From contig JAHCAI010000007.1 of assembly GCA_019634975.1 (NCBI GenBank), positions 112,271 to 176,270 on the forward strand: 64,000 nt of DNA, written 5' to 3'. The notes beneath the pieces were generated by a model that ran no database searches, was not told where the DNA came from, and saw only the letters and a list, made by a program, of their open reading frames with translations. Positions 34,546-42,558 of the stretch are shown here, piece by piece. Position numbers and translations under genes: made by a program. Origin of the DNA: Burkholderiales bacterium (GTDB lineage: Bacteria; Pseudomonadota; Gammaproteobacteria; Burkholderiales; SG8-41). The stretch's first letter is position 1; each line of letters starts with the position of its first letter.

Positions 34546-36732
34546 CTAGGCCGCGGAACGCTCGCCGGCTCCCTGCGCGGCCGCAGGAAGGCGGATCGCC
34601 ACGCGTGCGCCGCGCGGAATAACGTTGGTGATGGTGATTTCGCCGTGGTGCTCGTCGACGATCTTGCGCACGATCGAAAGGCCGAGTCCGGTGCCGCGGG
34701 GTTTGGTCGTGACATAGGGTTCGAATGCGCGCTTCATCAGGTGCTCGGGGAATCCGCTGCCGTTGTCGGTAACCGAAAGCTCGGCCCCCCCCTCACGGGA
34801 GGCCGTCGCTATCTCGATCGACGGCGAGTCGGCGCCGGCCAGGGCGTCCTGCGCGTTCTGCAGCAGGTTGTGGATGACCTGGCGGATCTGGGTCGCATCA
34901 CCCTGCACCAGCGGCAGTTCGGCGGCCAGGTTCAGGCGCATGCTCGAGCCCAGTGATTCATAGAGCGTCAGCACTTCCCGCACCAGGGCGTTGAGATCCA
35001 GCGGACGCAGTGCCGGCTCCGGAGTGCGTGCATACTGGCCGAAAGCGTCGACCATGCGCTTGAGGGCTGCAACCTGGCTGACAATGGTTTGCGTCGACCG
35101 CGTGAGGATTTCACCATCGGCGGGCGACAGCTTCGGCGTGAGCTTGAACTGGATGCGCTCGGCTGAAAGCTGGATCGGTGTCAGGGGGTTCTTGATCTCG
35201 TGCGCGAGACGCCGCGCCACTTCCGCCCAGGCCGCGTCGCGCTGCGCCTGCAACAGGTGGGTCACGTCGTCGAACACGACGATCAGTCCGGCGTCGCCAC
35301 CGTCGCCGAAGCGGGTGCCGCGCAGCAGCAGTACCTGGGTCCCGTCCTTCACGTGGCGTTCGACCTGGCGCTCCCATTCGGCTGCCCCGTCACGGGTGAA
35401 GGTTTCCGCAACCGCGTCCGCAAGCGGCGCGAGCGAGGGATCGACGGCGGCCCATTCCCGGATCCCGGCACCGAGCAGCAATGCACATTCGGTGCCGAGT
35501 ATCTGCTCCGCGCTGGGATTGGCGGAGCGCAGCCGCAGTGCGCCGTCAAAGGTCAGCACCCCGGCGGAGAGGTGGGCAAGCACGCTTTCGAGATAGGCCT
35601 TGGCATGAGCCACCTGCGCCTGGTTGCGTTCCACCCGCGCCTGCGCCTCGGCAAGCTGCAGCGTCATGCTGTTGAAGGACTGCGTCAGCTGTCCCAGCTC
35701 GTCCCGGCTCGCCACTGCGGCGCGGCGGCTGAAGTCGCCCTGGGCGACAGCCCGGGTGCCTTCGACCAGCGCCGAAAGCGGCGCCGACAGCCGGCTCGAG
35801 AGCAGGAAAGCGAGTCCCAGCGAGGACAGCAGCGCGAGCAGCAGGGTCAGCGTCAAGGTGATTGCATAGAGCCGCTTCAATCCCCGGCGCGCGAGCTGCA
35901 GCTCCTGGTATTCCTGGTAGCCGGTCTGCACGATTTCCGCATCGCGCGCGAGATGGGCAGGAACCTGTTGCAGCAGCTGCAGCACGCGGCTGTCGTCGCT
36001 CACTGACATGGGATTGACCGGCACCAGGGCGCGCAGGTACAGACCGCGGTCGGGAATCGCCTCGATGACACTGTAGGGCTGCTGCAGGCGCAGCTGCCGC
36101 AATGCCGCCGGCCCCGGCGGCTCGGGCACGATTCCGCTGCGTTCATTGCCGGAAAATCCGATGAGCTTGCCGCGGGAGGTGTAAAGGGTTGCTTCCTCCA
36201 CTGCGGCCTGCTCGCGCAGCGTGTTCAGTGCGGATACATGTTCCGCTTCGGGACGCGATGACAGCGCCAGTGCCATGGCGTCGGCCTTGGATGTGAGCTC
36301 CTTCAGCCGCCCTTCGAGGGTGCCCCGGCCGAGGTTGATGCCGCTCTCGAGGGCGCTGTCCAGGCGGACCTCGAACCAGGATTCGATGCTCTGGGAAACG
36401 AACTGCACTGAAACGCCGTAGATCAGCGCGCCCGGGAGCACCGCCATCAGCGCTAACAGCGTCACCAGCCGCAGCGTCAGCTTGGCACCGAATACGCCGG
36501 CCTTGAGCCGCCGCCGCAGGCCGACCAGCTGATAGACGACCATGCCTGCGAGCAGCAGTGCAATAAGCAGGTTTACACCGAGCAGGGGCGCGTAGTACGC
36601 GGAAAAAAGCTCGGTATTGGCGCTGACGGAGGCCAGCAAAAACGTGGCTGCGACGCCCAGTACGACGCACAGCACCAGGAGGTAGCGCATCACGGCGCCG
36701 GAACGCGCGGGATTTGCGGTCGAGGCAGTCAT
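34546..36732 (-). CDS. ntrY: Sensor histidine kinase NtrY
   Basis: 728 aa. ATG 36732 overlaps the DUF4390 stop (ATGA). Transmembrane helices at about 17-40, 47-66, 85-107, then an extracytoplasmic region to about 270 and a fourth helix near 285-310 (ITLTLTLLLALLSSLGLAFLL). Next a HAMP domain (SRLSAPLSALVEGTRAVAQGDFSRR), a PAS region (about 385-480), HisKA with the phospho-His in RRLAHEIKNPLTPIQLSAERIQ, and HATPase_c with N-box QVIHNLLQNAQDAL and G-boxes TDNGSGFP and GTGLGLSIV. It should phosphorylate the NtrX receiver encoded next. NtrY/NtrX systems respond to nitrogen, redox or envelope signals; the cue here is unknown. Confidence 0.93.
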   Translation of the reverse strand: MTASTANPARSGAVMRYLLVLCVVLGVAATFLLASVSANTELFSAYYAPLLGVNLLIALLLAGMVVYQLVGLRRRLKAGVFGAKLTLRLVTLLALMAVLPGALIYGVSVQFVSQSIESWFEVRLDSALESGINLGRGTLEGRLKELTSKADAMALALSSRPEAEHVSALNTLREQAAVEEATLYTSRGKLIGFSGNERSGIVPEPPGPAALRQLRLQQPYSVIEAIPDRGLYLRALVPVNPMSVSDDSRVLQLLQQVPAHLARDAEIVQTGYQEYQELQLARRGLKRLYAITLTLTLLLALLSSLGLAFLLSSRLSAPLSALVEGTRAVAQGDFSRRAAVASRDELGQLTQSFNSMTLQLAEAQARVERNQAQVAHAKAYLESVLAHLSAGVLTFDGALRLRSANPSAEQILGTECALLLGAGIREWAAVDPSLAPLADAVAETFTRDGAAEWERQVERHVKDGTQVLLLRGTRFGDGGDAGLIVVFDDVTHLLQAQRDAAWAEVARRLAHEIKNPLTPIQLSAERIQFKLTPKLSPADGEILTRSTQTIVSQVAALKRMVDAFGQYARTPEPALRPLDLNALVREVLTLYESLGSSMRLNLAAELPLVQGDATQIRQVIHNLLQNAQDALAGADSPSIEIATASREGGAELSVTDNGSGFPEHLMKRAFEPYVTTKPRGTGLGLSIVRKIVDEHHGEITITNVIPRGARVAIRLPAAAQGAGERSAA

Positions 36733-37310
36733 GGCGTCACCGTCCAGCGGTACCAGTCCGAACCCAGGCTCCATTCGCGCGAGCCCAGGGCGTTGAGGTT
36801 GAACGGCTTTGGAAGCTGGGAAGTGTCGAGCCGCAGGCGCAGGCCGGCGATGTACGCGGTGCCCTTGCTCAGCGAGCCGGGTTCCGGCTCTTCGCGGCGG
36901 CGCACCTTGCTCATGACCTGCAAGGCCTCTTTGAGCGTCGGAAAATTCTGGTAGAAGGCGCCGATGCCGATGCGGTACTGACGGGTCAGCGCACTGTAGG
37001 ACAGGCGGTACTGCTGCTCCCGGTAAAAGGCGCGGTCATTGAACCAGTACCAGCGGGGCCTCACCAATTCGAATTCGAGGGTGAAATAAAGAGGTATCCC
37101 CTTGTTCAGCGCGTCCTCGAGCGGGGCTGACAGCACGACATCGATATCGGCATCGAGAACGTAATGATCCTCCTCGGCGACGAAAGTGGCCTTGCGCACC
37201 TCGATGCCGTGCGGCTGGGCTGCAAGGGCGGCTGACGCCGCCAGCAACAGGGCCAGCAGCAGCGCTGCAAGCTCAGATCTTTTCCAGAAGGGCGTAGAAA
37301 AAACCGTCAT
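36729..37310 (-). CDS. DUF4390-family exported protein
   Basis: 193 aa with a signal sequence (SELAALLLALLLAASAALAAQP). The mature part is beta-rich: GIEVRKATFVAEEDHYVLDADIDVVLSAPLEDALNKGIPLYFTLEFELVRPRWYWFND, then YRLSYSALTRQYRI. This is the DUF4390 family, found in betaproteobacteria between rsmB and ntrY; its role is not established, but constant linkage to ntrY suggests a periplasmic input to the kinase. Start ATG 37310 (MTVFSTPFWKR) overlaps the rsmB end by 38 bases; a further upstream ATG at 37340 is possible. The stop overlaps the ntrY start. Confidence 0.85.
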   Translation of the reverse strand: MTVFSTPFWKRSELAALLLALLLAASAALAAQPHGIEVRKATFVAEEDHYVLDADIDVVLSAPLEDALNKGIPLYFTLEFELVRPRWYWFNDRAFYREQQYRLSYSALTRQYRIGIGAFYQNFPTLKEALQVMSKVRRREEPEPGSLSKGTAYIAGLRLRLDTSQLPKPFNLNALGSREWSLGSDWYRWTVTP

Positions 37311-38556
37311 GCGCTGCATCGGGGATGAGTTGGCCCTCAATCTGGGTTATGCCGTCGGCAGGCAGCATCAGGGAGACCGGCCGCGCATCGGCATGGCGGG
37401 CAAGAAACGCCTCGACCTGCAGGCCATTCTCTTCGCGGAACAGGGAGCAGGTTGCATACAACAATTTACCACCTCCACCCAGCATCCGCCAAAGCGTGTC
37501 GAGGATGCGTGCCTGGCGCCGGGTCAGCGCTGCGATGTCGCCCGGTTTGCGCAGCCACTTGATATCCGGATGGCGGCGCACGACGCCCGAGGCGGTGCAG
37601 GGAACGTCCGCCAGTATCCGGTCGAAAGCAGCGATGCCGGTCCATGCGTCGGGATTTTCGGCATCGGCCTGCAGCAGCTGCGCGTGCAGCGACAGCCGCG
37701 ACAGATTCTCGGCAACCCGCTGCAGCCTCCCTGCATCAATGTCGGCGGCAACCAGGTCGATGTCGGCAATCTCCAGCAGGTGCGCGCTCTTGCCGCCGGG
37801 CGCGGCGCAGGCATCCAGCACGCGCATACCGGGCCTGACATCCAGAATTTCAGCGGCAAGCTGGGCTCCGGCATCCTGTACTGACGCATGGCCTTCGGCA
37901 AAACCCGGCAGCTGGGACACCGGACAGGGCCTGGCGACGATCACCCCGGCCCGGCCCACGGCTTCGGCGGCGATGCCCTGTTGGTGCAAACGCCGCAGAT
38001 AGTCCTCGCGGCTGGTCTTGCGCAGGTTGACGCGCAGCGTCAGCGGCGGGCGGGCATTGCCGGCCTCGAGTATCCCGCGCCAGTGGTCGGGATAGTCTGC
38101 GGCAAGCTTGTTGATCCACCACAGCGGATGGGAGTAACGCCCTTCGTCAGTGGATGCCGCGGCAGCCTCGATTTCGGCGCGGCGGCGCAGGTAGTTGCGC
38201 AACACCGCGTTCACCAGGCCGCGTGCCTGCGGATGTCCGCTGCGGCCGCAGGCCGTGACGGCATGATCAACGATTGCGTGGGCACTCGCGCGCGTGTGCC
38301 CAAGCTGGTACAGCGCGACTCGCAGCAGGCTGCGTACCGCCACGTCGGCAAGGGGTTTCTGCAGAAGCTGGGCCAGCATCGCGTCCAGTGTGCCGAGGTG
38401 GCGCAGCGCGCCGTAGACGAGATCCTGCACGCCTCCCCGCTGCTGCGGGCTCAGCTCCGGCTCGGCCCGCCAGACCGCCGCGAGCTGCGCATCAAGGCTG
38501 CGCCCTGCCAGTACCTGGGTCAAGGCACCTGCCGCAAGACACTGGACATGATCCAT
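37273..38556 (-). CDS. rsmB: 16S rRNA (cytosine-967-C5)-methyltransferase
   Basis: 427 aa. The N-terminal NusB-like RNA-binding domain (1-140, with LVYGALRHLGTLDAML, LRVALYQLGHTRASAHAIVDHAV) is followed by the Rossmann methyltransferase: SAM loop DACAAPGGKSAHLLE, motif IV DVPCTASGVVRRHPDIKW with its cysteine, and motif VI YATCSLFREEN with the catalytic Cys. It methylates C967 of 16S rRNA. It follows fmt by 31 bases on the same strand and overlaps the DUF4390 gene. Confidence 0.95.
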   Translation of the reverse strand: MDHVQCLAAGALTQVLAGRSLDAQLAAVWRAEPELSPQQRGGVQDLVYGALRHLGTLDAMLAQLLQKPLADVAVRSLLRVALYQLGHTRASAHAIVDHAVTACGRSGHPQARGLVNAVLRNYLRRRAEIEAAAASTDEGRYSHPLWWINKLAADYPDHWRGILEAGNARPPLTLRVNLRKTSREDYLRRLHQQGIAAEAVGRAGVIVARPCPVSQLPGFAEGHASVQDAGAQLAAEILDVRPGMRVLDACAAPGGKSAHLLEIADIDLVAADIDAGRLQRVAENLSRLSLHAQLLQADAENPDAWTGIAAFDRILADVPCTASGVVRRHPDIKWLRKPGDIAALTRRQARILDTLWRMLGGGGKLLYATCSLFREENGLQVEAFLARHADARPVSLMLPADGITQIEGQLIPDAAHDGFFYALLEKI

Positions 38557-38587
38557 GTTTCAGTGCGACCGCAAGGTTGGCGGCAGC

Positions 38588-39514
38588 TCAGACGCCAAGG
38601 CGGCTGCCTGCGGGCAGGGGCGTGCCTGCCAGAAAGGCCTGCGCGGAAACCCGCTTCCCGCCTGCCCGCTGCAGTTCCAGCAGTCTAAGACTGCCGGTGC
38701 CGGCTGCAACCCGGGGCACGCCGTCCTCGACCTGCAGCACCGTCCCCGGAACAGACCCGGCAGGGCAGGCACCCGCCAATTCGGCTCGCCAGATTTTCAG
38801 CGGCTGGCCCGCAAACCGTGTGGATGCGCCGGGCACCGGAGTGAAGGCACGGATCCGGCGATCGATTTCGTCTGCTGTCTGTGTCCAGTCGATCACGGCC
38901 TCCGCCTTCATGAGCTTTGCCGCGTAGGTGGCCTCCGCCGGATTTTGCGGCACCGGAACCCGAGGGGCGTCATGCAAGACACGCACTATCAGTTCCGCGC
39001 CGGCCTGCGCAAGCTTGTCATGCAGCGTGCCTGCCGTATCCGCCGCCCCGATCGCCACCGTGGTACTGAGCAGCATGGCCCCGGTATCCAGTCCCTCATC
39101 CATCTGCATGATGGTGACGCCGGTCTCCCGATCACCTGCAAGAATCGCACGCTGTATCGGAGCCGCGCCGCGCCAGCGTGGCAGCAGGGACGCATGAATG
39201 TTCAGGCAACCGAGGCGCGGCATCGCGAGCAGGGCTGGCGGGATCATCAGCCCGTACGCAGCCACCACCATCGCGTCAGGCTCCAACCGCCGGAGCCGTT
39301 CAATGAAGGCTTCGTCCCGCAGGGCAGGCGGCTGCGCGAGCTCGAGCTGTCGTGCCAGTGCAAGCTGCTTTACGGCGGAGTACTGCGGCTTCAGGCCGCG
39401 CCCGGCCGGCCTGTCCGGCTGAGTCAGCACCAGCGATACCCGGTGCCCGGCATCCAGCAGGGCCGCCAGGGCGACCGCAGAAAAAACAGGTGTGCCCGCA
39501 AAGATGAGATTCAA
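38588..39514 (-). CDS. fmt: Methionyl-tRNA formyltransferase
   Basis: 308 aa. Start TTG 39514 (encoding MNLIFAGTPVFSAVALAAL), the usual Fmt N-terminus, with no ATG nearby. The catalytic core contains CLNIHASLLPRWRGAAPIQRAILAGDRETGVTIMQMDEGLDTG, with the N-H-D catalytic set of formyltransferases. The C-terminal anticodon-binding-like domain spans about 205-308. It uses 10-formyl-THF to formylate Met-tRNAi. Located 27 bases downstream of def, the enzyme that later removes the formyl group. Confidence 0.95.
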   Translation of the reverse strand: MNLIFAGTPVFSAVALAALLDAGHRVSLVLTQPDRPAGRGLKPQYSAVKQLALARQLELAQPPALRDEAFIERLRRLEPDAMVVAAYGLMIPPALLAMPRLGCLNIHASLLPRWRGAAPIQRAILAGDRETGVTIMQMDEGLDTGAMLLSTTVAIGAADTAGTLHDKLAQAGAELIVRVLHDAPRVPVPQNPAEATYAAKLMKAEAVIDWTQTADEIDRRIRAFTPVPGASTRFAGQPLKIWRAELAGACPAGSVPGTVLQVEDGVPRVAAGTGSLRLLELQRAGGKRVSAQAFLAGTPLPAGSRLGV

Positions 39515-39541
39515 AGTGTGCCAGTGTCCGGCTGCCGCCGG

Positions 39542-40045
39542 CTACATCGCCTTCCGCTGCTGCTTGTTCAGCCTGGCAATGATGCGCTGCTGCTTGAGGC
39601 GCGACAGCTTTTCGACAAATACCCGGCCGACCAGGTGATCCATTTCGTGCTGGATGCATACGGCCAGCAGGCCATCGGCCTCCATGGTCCGTCGGTGCCC
39701 TGTTTCGTCCAGCGCCGAAACGACGATTTTTGCAGCCCGGGTCACTTTCTCATAAATGCCGGGTACCGAAAGGCAGCCTTCTTCACATTCTTCTTCGCCT
39801 TCTGCACTTATGATTTCCGGATTGATCAGGACCTGCAGCTGGTCACGGGTTTCGGAGATATCAATGACGATGATCCGCTGGTGGACATCAACCTGTGTTG
39901 CAGCCAGACCAATGCCCGGAGCGGCGTACATGGTTTCGGCCATGTCCTTGATTAATTTACGAATTTTGTCATCCACCCGGGTTACCGGGGCGGCAACTTT
40001 GTGCAACCTCGGATCAGGGTAGTGCAGTATCGGGAGCAAAGCCAT
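39542..40045 (-). CDS. def: Peptide deformylase
   Basis: 167 aa. All three signature motifs are present: [10 protein letters not shown] (motif 1, GxGxAAxQ), EGCLSVPG (motif 2, with the metal Cys) and QHEMDHLVG (motif 3, HExDH). Removes the N-formyl group from nascent proteins with Fe2+ as metal. First gene of the leftward def-fmt-rsmB-DUF4390-ntrY-ntrX series and divergent from the LysM gene; the shared 111-base gap is AT-rich around 40060-40090 and should hold both promoters. ATG 40045. Confidence 0.97.
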   Translation of the reverse strand: MALLPILHYPDPRLHKVAAPVTRVDDKIRKLIKDMAETMYAAPGIGLAATQVDVHQRIIVIDISETRDQLQVLINPEIISAEGEEECEEGCLSVPGIYEKVTRAAKIVVSALDETGHRRTMEADGLLAVCIQHEMDHLVGRVFVEKLSRLKQQRIIARLNKQQRKAM

Positions 40046-40156
40046 GAAAAACTTGCCTATTTAATCAGCTAGATGCAGAATTTAAACCAAACTCTTACGT
40101 GTTGCCGTTGCCCGCCCGAGCGAGCGCGCAATCACGTTCATAAGGTGGGGCCCCAC

Positions 40157-41299
40157 ATGCGAAATGCAATTATATCCCTGATTTTTTTGATAACTCCGGC
40201 GTCCTTTGCGTATGCCGCCGAGGCCGCCGTGCTCAAGGATGCCGCCCCTGACCGGTATGTTGTGCAGAAAGGGGACACGCTGTGGGGCATTTCCGGGCGC
40301 TACCTGAATGAACCCTGGCGCTGGCCCGAGTTGTGGAAAATGAATCAGGAGCAGGTCAAGAATCCCCATCTGATTTACCCCGGCGACGTCATCGTGCTGG
40401 ACCGCAGCAGCGGCAAGCCCGAATTGAAATTGGTGCAGCTGGATACCACCCGCCTGTTGCCGAAGGTCCGCAGCGAGCCCAGTACACGCAGCGCAGTGCC
40501 CAGCATCCCGCCCGCCGTCATCGAGCCCTTCCTTTCGAAACCGCTGGTCGTCAGCGCGACCGAACTCGATTCCGCGCCGCGCATCGTGGCGACAGCCGAG
40601 AGCCGAGTCACCCTGGGCGCGGGAGACCGCGCTTTTGTCCGCGGTATTTCAAAGGACAAGGGCAACCAATGGCAGATTTTCCGCAGGGGCGATCCCCTGA
40701 TCGATCCGGAATCCAAGGAGATCCTGGGTTACGAAGCCACCTATCTCGGAGAAGCGCAGGTACGCCAGCACGGTGAGGTTGCAACCGTAGACATCGTGCG
40801 TTCCGTGCAGGAGATTTACCAGGACGACCGCCTCGTACCTCTGGGCAAGCAGACGCCCATCTTCGCTTATGTGCCGCACCCGCCGAAAAAGCCGGTCAAG
40901 GGTCACATCGTTTCCGCCTATGGCAGCTTGCAGGAAACCGGTCCGCTATCCATTGTTGCGCTGTCCAAGGGAAGCAAGGATGGTCTGGAGGTCGGCACAG
41001 TGCTGGCCATCGAACGAAGCCAAACCAGTGCGCGCTACAGCCAGCGCACGGAGCCCCTGTTCGGCCGCAGCGGGATCACCGGCAGCGATACGCCCCGCGT
41101 CTACTACAGCGAGACCCTGCCGCCACGCGACAAGCTGATGCCCAGAGGCCAGGCCATCACGCGCGAGAATATTGCCCAGCTGCCCGATGAGCGCTACGGG
41201 CTGGTAATGGTTTTCCGGACATTCGACCGGGCATCTTTTGCCCTGGTCATGGAAGCCAGCCGTCCAGTCGCTGTTTCCGATTTCGTCACCAATCCCTGA
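40157..41299 (+). CDS. LysM-domain exported protein
   Basis: 380 aa from ATG 40157, giving a clear signal peptide (MRNAIISLIFLITPASFAYA); AAGGTGG lies upstream. One LysM domain follows (about 34-85: YVVQKGDTLWGISGRYLNEPWRWPELWKMN..., HLIYPGDVIVL), which binds peptidoglycan. The remaining 290 residues are beta-rich repeats (VRGISKDKGNQWQIFRRGDPLIDPESKEILGYEATYLGEAQV) of a kind seen in LysM proteins encoded next to dprA or def in betaproteobacteria. Probably a periplasmic cell-wall-associated factor; no enzymatic motif is seen. Confidence 0.9.
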   Translation: MRNAIISLIFLITPASFAYAAEAAVLKDAAPDRYVVQKGDTLWGISGRYLNEPWRWPELWKMNQEQVKNPHLIYPGDVIVLDRSSGKPELKLVQLDTTRLLPKVRSEPSTRSAVPSIPPAVIEPFLSKPLVVSATELDSAPRIVATAESRVTLGAGDRAFVRGISKDKGNQWQIFRRGDPLIDPESKEILGYEATYLGEAQVRQHGEVATVDIVRSVQEIYQDDRLVPLGKQTPIFAYVPHPPKKPVKGHIVSAYGSLQETGPLSIVALSKGSKDGLEVGTVLAIERSQTSARYSQRTEPLFGRSGITGSDTPRVYYSETLPPRDKLMPRGQAITRENIAQLPDERYGLVMVFRTFDRASFALVMEASRPVAVSDFVTNP

Positions 41300-41358
41300 T
41301 TGCTGCCGGGGACGCACGACGCTCCTGGTTTCAATTCGGCTCTGCGGCGACGTCGCCC

Positions 41359-42444
41359 TTGGCGGTCCATGCGGAGCTTGAAGCCTGGCTGCGCCTGAGC
41401 CTGCTTCCCGGCCTGGGCCCGCAGTCGCTGCGCCGACTGCTGATTGCGCTGGGCAGCCCGGAGGCCGTGCTTGCGGCCAGTCAACCCACGTTGCGTGCGA
41501 TCGTCAGCGACAGGATCGCAATGGCCATCGGCAAGGGGGGCGCGGATCGTTCGACATGGTCCGCGGTGGAACCCTGGCTGGAAGATCCCGCAAACCGCAT
41601 CATCACTCTGGCCGATGCCGAATACCCTGAATCACTGCTCGAGATACCGGATCCCCCGGTACTGCTCTACGTCAAGGGTCACCACAACCTGATCAGGCGC
41701 CCGGGACTGGCGGTTGTCGGCAGTCGCAACGCGACAGCTCAGGGTGTTGCCAACGCCGAGGCATTTGCCGGGGCACTCAGCCATGCGGGATTGACGATTG
41801 TCAGCGGCCTTGCGCTGGGTATTGATGCCGCAGCACACCGCGGCGGACTGGCGGGGACGGGATCAACCGTCGCCGTAGTGGGAACCGGGCTGGATGTGGT
41901 GTACCCCGCACGCAACCGTGATCTCGCGCACCGGATCGCGGAGCAGGGCGCCCTGGTGTCCGAGTTTCCCCTGGGAACCCCCGCCCTTGCCGCCAATTTT
42001 CCCAGACGCAATCGCCTGATCTGCGGATTGTGCAAAGGCTGCCTGATCGTCGAGGCGGCGATTTCAAGCGGCTCGCTGATCACGGCGCGGCTTGCCGCCG
42101 AACAGGGTCGCGAAGTCTTCGCGATTCCCGGCTCGATACACTCGCCGCTTTCCAAAGGCTGCCATGCGCTGATCAAGCAGGGCGCCAAGCTGGTCGAATC
42201 TGCACAGGACATACTGGAAGAGCTCGGACTGCAGCATCCTCCCGAACCACCGCACGCGAACAGGACGGCGAGGAAGGACGATCACCCGTTACTCAGGCAT
42301 ATTGGCTTCGAGCCCGTGGATATCGACACATTGCAGCTGCGCAGCGGCCTGCCGATTGACAGCATCAACACGTCACTGACAGAGCTCGAGGTGTCCGGAG
42401 CGATTGCGGCCTTGCCCGGAAACCGCTGGCAAAGGGTGTTCTGA
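41359..42444 (+). CDS. dprA: DNA-processing protein DprA/Smf
   Basis: 361 aa. An N-terminal SAM-like helical region (LRLSLLPGLGPQSLRRLL) precedes the Rossmann-like DprA core: GSRNATAQGVANAEAFAGALSHAGLTIVSGLALGIDAAAHRGGL, VVGTGLDVVYPARNRDL, ANFPRRNRLICGL and the GREVFAIPGSIHSPLSKGCHALIKQGAKLV block. The last 60 residues form the winged-helix DML1-like end. DprA loads RecA on incoming single-stranded DNA during natural transformation. The start is TTG 41359, the only plausible one before homologous sequence. It lies 59 bases after the LysM gene on the same strand. Confidence 0.95.
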   Translation: MAVHAELEAWLRLSLLPGLGPQSLRRLLIALGSPEAVLAASQPTLRAIVSDRIAMAIGKGGADRSTWSAVEPWLEDPANRIITLADAEYPESLLEIPDPPVLLYVKGHHNLIRRPGLAVVGSRNATAQGVANAEAFAGALSHAGLTIVSGLALGIDAAAHRGGLAGTGSTVAVVGTGLDVVYPARNRDLAHRIAEQGALVSEFPLGTPALAANFPRRNRLICGLCKGCLIVEAAISSGSLITARLAAEQGREVFAIPGSIHSPLSKGCHALIKQGAKLVESAQDILEELGLQHPPEPPHANRTARKDDHPLLRHIGFEPVDIDTLQLRSGLPIDSINTSLTELEVSGAIAALPGNRWQRVF

Positions 42445-42558
42445 GGCCGGCTTGCGCTGACTCCGGATTGTTCTTATTATCGGGCGCTCTTTTCCCGGCC
42501 CCCGCCTGATGGCGGATCCTCCTCCAGCGGCTTTAGTGCCGCAACTTCAATAGCTTAC